Below are positions 7,212-14,037 of a stretch of DNA of 14,037 nt, piece by piece. How positions within the stretch are numbered: the stretch's first letter is position 1; every line of letters begins with the position of its first letter. The stretch spans positions 1 through 14,037 of the forward strand of contig VYFM01000105.1 of NCBI GenBank assembly GCA_009842375.1. The letters run 5' to 3'. Under the pieces are notes generated by a model, which saw only the letters and a list, made by a program, of their open reading frames with translations, was not told where the DNA came from and ran no database searches. The position numbers were made by a program, and so were the translations under genes. The stretch is from Candidatus Poribacteria bacterium. Its GTDB lineage: Bacteria; Poribacteria; WGA-4E; WGA-3G.

Positions 7212-7943
7212 ATGGGGCAATTAGATGGAAAAGTTGCAATTGTAACAGGAGGAAATAGAGGAATTGGAAAAGGAATAGCGAAAGGACTTGCTGCTGAAGG
7301 GGCAAGTTTGACTATCGCTGCAAGGGATGCAGAACTACTAACGCAAACGGCAGATGAACTTCGCGAAAACGGAACGAAAGTCCTTACTGTACCAACTGAT
7401 GTCACTGAAGAGGAACAGATTAAGACTCTCTTTGATAAAGCGATGGCAGAATATGACCGCCTTGACATCCTTGTGAATAATGCTGGTGCGTTTGATGGTG
7501 GTCCGATAGACGAACTATCCACTGAGGCATGGGACAAGGTGATAAGTGTGAACTTACGCGCGCCATTTCTCTGTTCCCGTGAAGCGATGCGGATTATGAA
7601 AGCACAAGGTGAAGGTGGACGCATTATAAACGTCGGTAGTATCTCTGCACACAGGGTTCGTCCTAACACTGCACCTTACAGTTCAAGCAAATTCGGGATA
7701 TGGGGGTTAACGCAAGTAACTGCGTTAGAGGGTAGACCTCACGGAATTACTGCAAGCTGCTTACAACCCGGTAACACTTATGTTGAACGGATTCAGAACC
7801 GTCCACAACCCCCGTCTGAACCAATGATGGATGTTGACGCACTTGCACAAGCTGCTGTACTTATGGCAACGCTGCCACCGAATATCAACATGTTGGAGGC
7901 AACGGTGCTACCCGTTGAACAACTCTATGTTGGTCGTGGATAA
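7212..7943 (+). CDS. Short-chain dehydrogenase/reductase (SDR)
   Basis: This 243-residue protein is a classical SDR, an NAD(P)(H)-dependent alcohol/ketone oxidoreductase. TGGNRGIG (12-19) binds the cofactor, NNAG (89-92) is the structural motif, and N114, S143, Y156 and K160 (in YSSSK) form the catalytic tetrad. It resembles FabG in layout, but the ending is not FabG-like and the substrate is unknown. The gene starts two bases after the stop of the preceding gene. Its strong site AAAGGAGGA lies inside that gene's last codons, so the two are translationally coupled. A role together with the neighbouring oxygenase in modifying one small molecule is possible. Confidence 0.9.
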   Translation: MGQLDGKVAIVTGGNRGIGKGIAKGLAAEGASLTIAARDAELLTQTADELRENGTKVLTVPTDVTEEEQIKTLFDKAMAEYDRLDILVNNAGAFDGGPIDELSTEAWDKVISVNLRAPFLCSREAMRIMKAQGEGGRIINVGSISAHRVRPNTAPYSSSKFGIWGLTQVTALEGRPHGITASCLQPGNTYVERIQNRPQPPSEPMMDVDALAQAAVLMATLPPNINMLEATVLPVEQLYVGRG

Positions 7944-8003
7944 CACTTAAGTAACCGCAATGGATTATTTTCACGTTGACATACGGACATTAGGAGTGAT
8001 TTT

Positions 8004-9227
8004 ATGCAAGTAAATAGAACTCAATTCATGGAAGAAGGCTATCTCGTTTTACGAGAAGTAATTCCTCCTGACCAACTGAATGCACTGCGGGAAAGTTACG
8101 AATTGATGGTGACACGTCAACGCGATATATGGGTGAAAGAACGGCATCCAAACGACCCACCCGAAGGCGCATGGGAGACTTCAGCACAACCACGTTTGAA
8201 CCTTGGACGTGAACCGCTTGCTGGACTCGTTGACGATAAAACTGCAAGTGCTGTTGAAATTTGGGCACACGAAAATATGCAACATGTCAGTAGCGAATTA
8301 CTCGGTGAGGAAGATGCGGGAGTAACCGAAATGATGCTAATGTGTAGTCCAGTAAGGGAACACGGACCTGCTGCTTGGCATCGTGATCTTCACCCAATTG
8401 ATACTGCACCACTACAAGGTTATATTGACGATATACTCGAAACGGGTCCTCGGTACGTACAATGGAATCTTTCGCTTTACGACGACAATGTCTTATGGGT
8501 TATACCGGGTAGCCACCTGAGAGTGAACACACAGCAGGAAAATGATCAATTGTTAACAGATCCTCGATCACCATTGCATGAGGGTATACAAACACATCTT
8601 AATGCGGGTGACGGTGTTGTTTATATTTTACCTATCTTACATTGGGGTAGTAATTACAGTCCAAAGTTGCGCCGCACAATACATGGAGGATTTTCAAACT
8701 TTACGCACTATCCAACGCTTGACTACATAGAATATCTGTCCCCAAGAGTTCAAGAGATGTTTGATCGGTGGAATGCGCGCAGTCATCAGATGCAGAAGTG
8801 GACAGAGAACGCTCTCCGATCTGTGATTGAAAAAGATGCGTCTGCATATCATGCTGCTTTTGAAAACTTACATCCTGGTAGAGGTGATAAAGGAAAAATG
8901 TTATCTACAGTCTTTTTATGTAAGGCTGCCTGTTTTGTCGCACTGACACATGGATGTGAACTTGAAGACATTCCAGATGATTTGCGAAATCGTGGAAATG
9001 GGTTTCATTCTATCACATTGAATTGGGGACCTCCCTTTGCCGAAGAACGTTTCACACGGGAGGAGGCTGCCACCCTCTGGGAACGTTTCAAACCGCTTGA
9101 CGCACTTCTTAAGACGGATGAAGAGCAATTTTTGCCAGGTTTTCAATCAGGACCGATGCGGTACTATTTCAATGAGATGCCATCAAACTACGGTGTTGCA
9201 GATTTCATCACAAGTTGGCAAGATTGA
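8004..9227 (+). CDS. PhyH family Fe(II)/2OG oxygenase, long form
   Basis: This 407-residue protein opens with FMEEGYLVLREVI (8-20), the usual PhyH start. The likely iron ligands are H126 and D128 in WHRD and H213 in ILHWGSNY, with R223 or R224 as 2-oxoglutarate ligand. VLWVIPGSH (163-171) is the conserved core strand. At 407 residues it is longer than typical PhyH proteins; the extra about 150 C-terminal residues (LSPRVQEMF onward) contain no motif I recognise. AGGAG seven bases before the ATG supports the start. It follows the SDR by 60 bp on the same strand with no terminator between, so it may be cotranscribed. It differs clearly from the PhyH protein at 2854-3693, and its substrate is unknown. 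Confidence 0.85.
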   Translation: MQVNRTQFMEEGYLVLREVIPPDQLNALRESYELMVTRQRDIWVKERHPNDPPEGAWETSAQPRLNLGREPLAGLVDDKTASAVEIWAHENMQHVSSELLGEEDAGVTEMMLMCSPVREHGPAAWHRDLHPIDTAPLQGYIDDILETGPRYVQWNLSLYDDNVLWVIPGSHLRVNTQQENDQLLTDPRSPLHEGIQTHLNAGDGVVYILPILHWGSNYSPKLRRTIHGGFSNFTHYPTLDYIEYLSPRVQEMFDRWNARSHQMQKWTENALRSVIEKDASAYHAAFENLHPGRGDKGKMLSTVFLCKAACFVALTHGCELEDIPDDLRNRGNGFHSITLNWGPPFAEERFTREEAATLWERFKPLDALLKTDEEQFLPGFQSGPMRYYFNEMPSNYGVADFITSWQD

Positions 9228-9243
9228 AAGCAATTCTATATTT

Positions 9244-10038
9244 CTATAAGCGTAAGCCTAACATTCCGCTTAGGTAAAAATAGGCTTCCTCGGTGTATTG
9301 AGGCAGATTCTCTGGGTCTTCAACCTCCAATTCCAATGTCAAGTCACCTTTATAGTCTATGTCTTGAAGTGTTGCTATAATCTTTTGAAGATGAAGTTCC
9401 CCACGTCCAATACCGACAGACACACTCCCGATGTGATCTTTGAGATGCACTGCATAGATACGCGACCCAAACTGACGAATAGCGGCAAGCGTATCCACAC
9501 CAGATGTATGAAAGTGTCCAGTATCAATGCATACACCCACACGTTCATCGGGAATAGCATCTAACACCTGTTGGAAATCCGTCGGTTGCTCGAGAACATT
9601 GCCGTGATGCGGTTCAAGAGTCAATATGATTTCGCTATCTTCAGGTATTCGTGCCAATACTTCCTGCACACAAGCGATCACTCTGTCCAATGCACCGGCT
9701 TCTGTTCTACGTTGTGCACCACTTGTTGTCAGATGTGTTGCGTTTAGTTTCTCGGCAATGTCTACACATTTTGCTATTGCTTCTGCCCGTGCTTCTACGT
9801 CTTCACTATTGCTACCTCCCCAACCGGGAGGATATAGTCCAGCACACCTCATGTTTGATTTTTCAATACTCTTTTTCATTCCTTCCACGTCAAAAGCGTG
9901 AACAGCATCCACACTCCAGATGAGGGGTCCGTGAATTTCCATAGCACGGTAACCGATTTTCGGTGCATATTGCAATGTTGCTGCTACCTCGTCATCGGCA
10001 TAACCTCGGTAGCAGATAGAAGCACAAATAATGTCCAT
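9244..10038 (-). CDS. Sugar phosphate isomerase/epimerase-like TIM-barrel protein
   Basis: This 264-residue protein has the xylose-isomerase-like TIM-barrel fold (AP endonuclease 2 family). Likely divalent-metal ligands are E142 (LTLEPHHGN), D172 and H175 (CIDTGHFH), H198 (VHLKDH) and E236 or E238 (LTLELEVE) at the last strand. Relatives include hydroxypyruvate isomerase, ketose 3-epimerases and IolE/IolI-type enzymes, and the sequence does not decide among them. GGAAAGGATG lies upstream of the ATG. The gene follows the membrane WD40 gene by 30 bp and is probably in that operon. It converges with the 8004 gene, with only 16 bp between their ends and no visible terminator. Confidence 0.85.
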   Translation of the reverse strand: MDIICASICYRGYADDEVAATLQYAPKIGYRAMEIHGPLIWSVDAVHAFDVEGMKKSIEKSNMRCAGLYPPGWGGSNSEDVEARAEAIAKCVDIAEKLNATHLTTSGAQRRTEAGALDRVIACVQEVLARIPEDSEIILTLEPHHGNVLEQPTDFQQVLDAIPDERVGVCIDTGHFHTSGVDTLAAIRQFGSRIYAVHLKDHIGSVSVGIGRGELHLQKIIATLQDIDYKGDLTLELEVEDPENLPQYTEEAYFYLSGMLGLRL

Positions 10039-10068
10039 ATAAATTCATCCTTTCCGTTGGAGTGTTTG

Positions 10069-12036
10069 TTATTCAGGAATTGTAGCATTTGATGTGTAGG
10101 TTAAGTCCCATAGGAGTATTGTGTCGTCACCGCTTGTACTTGCGAGTGTTTTTCCATCCGGACTGAATGATACATCCTTAATGATATGTGTATGTCCCAC
10201 AAGAACTCGCATTTGTTTTTCGGTTGCAATATCCCACAAACGAATTTTATTATCATTGCTTCCACTTGCGATTGTTTTTCCATTCGGACTATACGAAACA
10301 CAGAGAACCCAATTCTGTGTTTTTAAAGTATTCTTGAGTGCGCCTGTTGCTACATCCCACAAGCGGATCGCACCTGTATTCACGCGACTCCTCTCTCCCC
10401 AACCCTCCGCACTTGCGAGTGTTTTTCCATCTGGACTGAATGCTATGCTACGGATGACACTTGTAGTAACACCTTGATTCGTAAAGATTTGTTGATGTGT
10501 GCCTGTTACGACATTCCATAGACGAATGGTGCCATCCTTTGAAACACCTACACTGGCAAGGGTGTGTCCATCTGGACTAAATTCCACACTCTGCACAGGA
10601 TTCTTATGACCAATTAGAGTTTGCTTGAGTTTTCCTGTAGCAGCATCAAATAAGTTGACTTTCCCATTGTGTCCAGTGTCTGCGAGGGTGGTACCATCCG
10701 GACTGAAAGAAAACTTACTTTCATTAGAGCTACTACGGAATTTTTTTAATCCTTTGTGTGTATCTGTATCCCACAAACGGACGGTTCTGTACCAACCTTT
10801 GCTTGCGAGTGTTTTTCCATCTGGACTGAATGCAACCCTGGAAACACCTCGTTTGTACCCTATGAATGTTTTCTTATGTTTACCCGTTACCGGATCCCAC
10901 AACAGGACAGTCCCGTTTGCTCCTCCACTTGCAAGGGTTGTTCCATCAGGACTAAAGGATACACTATACTGATTAACAGTATGTTGGACAATTGATTTTT
11001 GTTTTCCTGTCATTACATCCCAAAAGATTATTGCATTACCTACCGAGTCTTTCCAACCCACACTTGCGAGTGTTTTTCCATCAGGACTAAATGTCACTCC
11101 TGAAATACTCAAGTTATGTCCTTTGATTGTTTTCTTGCGCTTACCAGTATCTATATCCCATAGTGATATAGTTTTGTCGCCACTACCACTTGCAAGTATT
11201 CTTCCATCGGGACTGAATGCAAGGGTTGAGATAGTCTTTTTATGTCCTTTGAGGATTTGCTCTTGTTTTTCTGATTTAACATCCCATAAGATAATAGTAC
11301 CTCTGTATCCACCACTTGCGATTGTTTTTCCATCCGAACTAAATGATAAACACCTTACAGCTTCTTCGTATCCTGTTAGTATATGCATTTGCTCACCTGT
11401 TGCAACATCCCATAAGAAGATAGATTCACTACGAAGCGGACATGCGAGAATTTGTTCATCTGGACTAAATGTACTTTCCCCGTTAAAAGCATGGTATTGT
11501 CCCTTGAATGTTTTCTTATGTATATTTGTTTCAACATCCCATAGGTTAATTTCATGGAATGTCGCACCTATGAGTGTTTTCCCATCCGAACTAAACGACA
11601 CACTGTCGAATCCAAATCTACTTCCTATGTATGTCTTCTCATGTTCTCCAGTGGCAACTTCCCATACACGTATACTCCCATCATCACTTGCACTTGCAAG
11701 CAGTTTACCATCAGCACTGAACGTAATGTTATTAATAGTGTCTGTATGTCCAGCAAGTAGGGTGCGCGGTTCCCCTGTTTGCACATCATAAAGCCAGACA
11801 CCTATAGAACTAATGCCTGCCAATAACGTGCCATCTGGCGAATACTTAATCTTAGAGATGCTGCTTTTTCCAATCCGTGCAATTGCACCTTCAGGTAAGT
11901 GCCACTGCGGAGAGTCGTAGGAAAAAGTATCCGGTTGGTTTCGCATTGATATAAAACTAATAATCAATATGACTGAAACAACGCTAAAAGTTAGAATAAT
12001 GAGAATTAGTCTGAATTTCATAAAATTAGACTCCAT
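10069..12036 (-). CDS. Membrane-anchored WD40 protein with 14 repeats
   Basis: Residues 9-30 form one hydrophobic segment after a short Lys/Arg-containing start, typical of a signal anchor, so the rest should face the periplasm or exterior. After LPEGAIARI the chain holds 14 consecutive WD40 repeats of about 41-52 residues, each with the core FSPDGKTLAS and an ending of the type IRLWD. That is enough for two seven-bladed propellers. There is no kinase, NTPase or other catalytic domain, which suggests a binding or scaffold role; the ligand is unknown. The ATG at codon 6 (12021) has GGAG nine bases upstream and may be a better start than the first ATG, which has only a weak site. The gene follows the secreted WD40 gene by 38 bp. 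Confidence 0.88.
   Translation of the reverse strand: MESNFMKFRLILIILTFSVVSVILIISFISMRNQPDTFSYDSPQWHLPEGAIARIGKSSISKIKYSPDGTLLAGISSIGVWLYDVQTGEPRTLLAGHTDTINNITFSADGKLLASASDDGSIRVWEVATGEHEKTYIGSRFGFDSVSFSSDGKTLIGATFHEINLWDVETNIHKKTFKGQYHAFNGESTFSPDEQILACPLRSESIFLWDVATGEQMHILTGYEEAVRCLSFSSDGKTIASGGYRGTIILWDVKSEKQEQILKGHKKTISTLAFSPDGRILASGSGDKTISLWDIDTGKRKKTIKGHNLSISGVTFSPDGKTLASVGWKDSVGNAIIFWDVMTGKQKSIVQHTVNQYSVSFSPDGTTLASGGANGTVLLWDPVTGKHKKTFIGYKRGVSRVAFSPDGKTLASKGWYRTVRLWDTDTHKGLKKFRSSSNESKFSFSPDGTTLADTGHNGKVNLFDAATGKLKQTLIGHKNPVQSVEFSPDGHTLASVGVSKDGTIRLWNVVTGTHQQIFTNQGVTTSVIRSIAFSPDGKTLASAEGWGERSRVNTGAIRLWDVATGALKNTLKTQNWVLCVSYSPNGKTIASGSNDNKIRLWDIATEKQMRVLVGHTHIIKDVSFSPDGKTLASTSGDDTILLWDLTYTSNATIPE
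10412..10833. repeat. Near-identical DNA repeats inside the WD40 gene
   Basis: A 32-base tract is identical at 10412-10443 and 10802-10833, nine to ten WD40 repeats being encoded by similar sequence throughout the gene. It encodes the conserved core of a repeat (SPDGKTLAS). Close variants occur at about 10139 and 11072. Identity at silent positions suggests recent duplication or gene conversion between repeats rather than protein-level selection alone. Confidence 0.55.
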
Positions 12037-12074
12037 CTTAGATGACTTAAAAAGTGTTCCAACATTTAATTCGT

Positions 12075-13232
12075 CTAATCCCTCTGCGGTTTTGCATTTA
12101 TTATCGGTGTAAGATCCCAGAGGACGACTTCACGATCACTGTTCCCAGTTGCGAGTGTTAGACCATTTGGACTAAATGCCATACTATTGGTAATGTGTTT
12201 CTTATCCATGAAAGTTTGCACACGTTGTCCTGTAACAACATCCCAGATTCGAATGGTATAACCATCACTATCACATGCCAAAATTCTTCCTGCGGTGTTG
12301 AAGGACACTCCCCAATTTGTGCCTCTACGTCCGGATAGTATAAACTTTTGTTTACCTGTGGGAATATCCCAAATTCGGACTGTACCATCTATACCTATGC
12401 TCGCAAGTTTAGTTTCATCCGAATTGAATAATAGATAATAGATTCCGCCAGTATGACCAATGAGTGTACCTATGTGTTTGTCTGTTGCCATTTCCCACAA
12501 CCGGATAGTACCATCTCCACTTCCACTTGCAAGGATGTTTCCATCGGAGGTAAACGTAACACTAGAGATATAATCTGTATGTCCCGTTATTGTTTTCTTA
12601 TGTTTTCTTGTGGTAGCGTTCCATAGACAAATTGTATTGTCTCCACTTCCACTTGCGAGAGTTTTACCATCCGGACTAAACGCTACTGTAGAAACATAAT
12701 CTGTATGCCCCCTAAAATAGACAGGTATTCCTGTGGTAGTATCCCACACACGGACAGTTTTATCCATAGACCCATTAGCAAATTTTCCTCCATCCGGACT
12801 TAATGCTACGTTTGATCCGTATGGTTTTTTACTTTGGGGTATTCGGGACTGATTTGCAATCATATTTTCTGTATATAAGTTCACAATCTCAGCTGTATGC
12901 TTTTTGAGGGTTTGCTTGTACTTACCTGTGGTTGCGTTCCACAGATGGATGGGTGAACGGTCACTCGTAATAGCAAGCGTTTTTCCATCTGGACTAAATA
13001 ACACACTTTCAACAGCATTTATATAGACAATATTTGGATTTTCTATTCCCTGCGTAATCAAAGCTGGACCAATCTGAATGCGTCGTTTGGCACCTTCAGG
13101 CAAATTATCTCCCTGACCGGTAGAATCTTGGGAATAACTAAAGGGAAGCCAAACCGTTGATACAATAAATAGTAATATAAGAGTGAAAGACGATGTTGTA
13201 TTCATATTAATTCTCGCTTTTGATATTATCAT
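12075..13232 (-). CDS. Secreted WD40 protein with seven repeats
   Basis: A hydrophobic stretch at about residues 16-31 followed by FSYS-QD looks like a signal peptide cleaved after S34; there is no lipobox cysteine. The mature part starts with LPEGAKRRI, the same motif that precedes the repeats of the neighbouring membrane WD40 protein. It then forms seven WD40 repeats, one complete propeller; repeat 2 carries an insertion of about 20 residues. No catalytic domain is present and the binding partner is unknown. The ATG at codon 10 (13205) gives a more usual signal peptide and has GAGAA seven bases upstream, so it is a credible alternative start. It is the first gene of the likely WD40-WD40-isomerase operon, and its upstream region is occupied by a MITE-like element. 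Confidence 0.87.
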   Translation of the reverse strand: MIISKARINMNTTSSFTLILLFIVSTVWLPFSYSQDSTGQGDNLPEGAKRRIQIGPALITQGIENPNIVYINAVESVLFSPDGKTLAITSDRSPIHLWNATTGKYKQTLKKHTAEIVNLYTENMIANQSRIPQSKKPYGSNVALSPDGGKFANGSMDKTVRVWDTTTGIPVYFRGHTDYVSTVAFSPDGKTLASGSGDNTICLWNATTRKHKKTITGHTDYISSVTFTSDGNILASGSGDGTIRLWEMATDKHIGTLIGHTGGIYYLLFNSDETKLASIGIDGTVRIWDIPTGKQKFILSGRRGTNWGVSFNTAGRILACDSDGYTIRIWDVVTGQRVQTFMDKKHITNSMAFSPNGLTLATGNSDREVVLWDLTPIINAKPQRD

Positions 13233-13242
13233 CTTAATATAA

Positions 13243-13374
13243 AGTGAACTTTGAAATTATTGTGACACATTTTCTGTAGGAGCGATCTCCGATGCGCGAC
13301 AAAACTCACGGGTAGGAAGGAATCGGAGTTCCTTCCTACCAACTCAAAATGGACTGTTAATTCTAAAGTTTACT
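13243..13374. mobile_element. MITE-like palindromic element 2
   Basis: Imperfect terminal inverted repeats lie at 13243-13259 (AGTGAACTTTGAAATTA) and 13358-13374 (reverse complement AGTAAACTTTAGAATTA), matching at 14 of 17 positions. Nested inside are arms starting GTAGGAGCGATCTCCGAT (13276-13293) and ending TTCCTTCCTAC (13329-13339). A perfect 12-bp hairpin (13311-13322 with 13329-13340, loop of six) sits in the right half. There is no open reading frame. The design, outer repeats with AACTTT and inner GTAGG arms, parallels element 1. It fills most of the 149 bp between the WD40 operon and the winged-helix gene, and the hairpin might also end transcription from the latter. Confidence 0.5.
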
Positions 13375-13381
13375 ATAGTTT

Positions 13382-13651
13382 TCAAGTCTTTATTCTCCAG
13401 ATACCATGCTCTGGATTTTCTATGAAACCATCAACTTGTAGATCTTCCATCGCGCGATTGGCATAACGATATAACTTACTTTTGCTTATCGTTTCTGCAT
13501 GCCTTCCACCTAAGCCCTCAGAGAGTTCCGCATCTGTTAGACTTAAACGAGATGCAAGCTCAACCACGAGAGCCATCCGTTCCCATTCCTTCCCATCAGC
13601 AAGAATTTCAAGAATAGGTTTTTCAAGTTCCTTTTTTCCTGTTATACTCAT
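13382..13651 (-). CDS. Mrr N-terminal-like winged-helix protein
   Basis: This 89-residue protein resembles the Mrr_N domain, the winged helix at the N-terminus of Mrr-type restriction endonucleases: KPILEILADGKEW (11-23), VVELASRLSLTDAELSE (29-45), then a recognition-helix-like region, and the wing FIENPEHGIWRI (76-87). No Mrr catalytic nuclease domain follows; the protein stops right after the wing, so it is either a stand-alone DNA-binding protein or a truncated relic. I chose the ATG at 13651 because GGAGG (13667-13663) stands 11 bases upstream. The frame stays open to 13777, but the added residues look non-homologous and would overlap the remnant ending at 13740. Assignment from memory of the family pattern. 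Confidence 0.6.
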   Translation of the reverse strand: MSITGKKELEKPILEILADGKEWERMALVVELASRLSLTDAELSEGLGGRHAETISKSKLYRYANRAMEDLQVDGFIENPEHGIWRIKT

Positions 13652-13739
13652 TTGTTTTACGTCCTCCTTATTTAATTTCCTTATCTCAACTTCTTTGGTA
13701 AGAAGAGCGTTTACCGCTTTTCTGTTATTTGGTCCAGTA

Positions 13740-13891
13740 TTATTCTGGAACAACCATTGGCTTACCAAGCATATCAATAATCTTCACAGCGACGCGAGCA
13801 TCAAGGCGTGGCAGCGATATCCTGTATTTTTCTTCGGATTATGACCGCGCATCAATGCACCGTGTTCGCCCCAATTGTCAATTAATGTCAT
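13740..13891 (-). pseudogene. Frameshifted remnant, possible DNA methyltransferase C-terminus
   Basis: In one minus-strand frame 13891 onward reads MTLIDNWGEHGALMRGHNPK. A neighbouring frame continues KYRISLPRLDARVAVKI and IDMLGKPMVVPE before TAA at 13740. Adding one base at the AAAAA run near 13827 joins the two into a single reading frame. The segment ARVAVKIIDMLG resembles the closing strand (…VKVVDIFG…) of many adenine-specific DNA methyltransferases. A stop lies just upstream of the first part, so the rest of such a gene is missing. The match is weak and the family is inferred, helped by the adjacent Mrr_N-like gene. Confidence 0.3.
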
Positions 13892-14037
13892 ACTTTAAGT
13901 GCCTATTCTTGTCATTATCAGCACTTGTAAATTTATTCTGAATGGTGGAATATATGCAACTATCATGCTTTATACCGTATGGAAGATTAGATTTGGTGAC
14001 TGTGTCAATTCTTTGGCTTTGGCGCAGGTTTTGATAC

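Noticed and set aside
7166..7669. 167-codon minus-strand frame over the SDR gene
   Set aside because: It overlaps an unmistakable SDR on the other strand and shows no family motif.
7976..7981. Perfect TTGACA as a promoter for the second PhyH gene
   Set aside because: A -10 box 17 bases on would fall at the ribosome site and start codon, and the sequence there does not match.
11123..11791. 222-codon plus-strand frame within the WD40 gene
   Set aside because: It is the antisense shadow of repetitive WD40 coding sequence; its protein is a periodic reversal of the repeats with no start signal.
13311..13340. Perfect 12-bp hairpin as a rho-independent terminator of the winged-helix gene
   Set aside because: Only a weak T-run follows on the minus strand and none on the plus strand; it fits better as part of the palindromic element.
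14003..14008. TTGACA on the minus strand near the right edge
   Set aside because: No -10-like sequence at 16-18 bases spacing; the nearest TATAAA is 28 bases away.
14005..14037. Ten-codon minus-strand tail (VSKPAPKPKN then stop) that could end a gene beyond the window
   Set aside because: Too short to judge; composition is compatible with coding but nothing identifies it.
1..14037. CRISPR array, tRNA or rRNA genes
   Set aside because: No regularly spaced identical short repeats outside the WD40 genes, and no cloverleaf or ribosomal RNA signature was recognised on either strand.

Overview
The window is about 14 kb of moderately AT-rich bacterial DNA with ten protein-coding genes, two small palindromic MITE-like elements and one probable gene remnant. 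The gene mix includes several Fe(II)/2-oxoglutarate oxygenases, a Gfo/Idh/MocA dehydrogenase, an SDR, a TIM-barrel sugar isomerase, extracytoplasmic WD40 proteins with a shared LPEGA motif, and GTAGG-type palindromic elements. Together these recall the genomes of uncultured Candidatus Poribacteria. That assignment is an inference from gene style; no marker gene is present.

Left part (1-5093, minus strand). A promoter with a perfect TATAAT box drives a TTG-started aspartate kinase (lysC type). This overlaps a PhyH-type dioxygenase, which is followed 25 bp later by an 835-residue protein. That protein joins an AAA-type ATPase, a PD-(D/E)XK nuclease-like domain and a complete Fe(II)/2OG oxygenase domain in one frame. 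A good ribosome binding site and ATG sit exactly at the start of the oxygenase part, so this looks like two genes fused by loss of a stop codon, possibly still making the oxygenase separately. To its left lie a 186-bp MITE-like element bounded by TA and a cluster of CGTCAC/GTGACG sites.

Middle (5156-9243). A Gfo/Idh/MocA oxidoreductase on the minus strand ends at a rho-independent terminator. It diverges from a plus-strand run of a TIGR04282-type glycosyltransferase-like protein, an SDR and a second PhyH-family oxygenase. The divergent spacer holds two mirror-image TTGACG-N17 promoters. The glycosyltransferase-like and SDR genes are translationally coupled.

Right part (9244-13232, minus strand). 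A secreted seven-repeat WD40 protein, a membrane-anchored fourteen-repeat WD40 protein and a sugar phosphate isomerase/epimerase-like TIM barrel follow each other with gaps of 30-38 bp and probably form an operon. Immediately upstream of it lies a second MITE-like element (13243-13374) with the same nested-palindrome design as the first.

Far right (13382-14037). A short winged-helix protein resembling the N-terminal domain of Mrr restriction proteins follows a frameshifted remnant whose end resembles the C-terminus of DNA methyltransferases. This may be the debris of a restriction-modification locus. No tRNA, rRNA or CRISPR array was seen.
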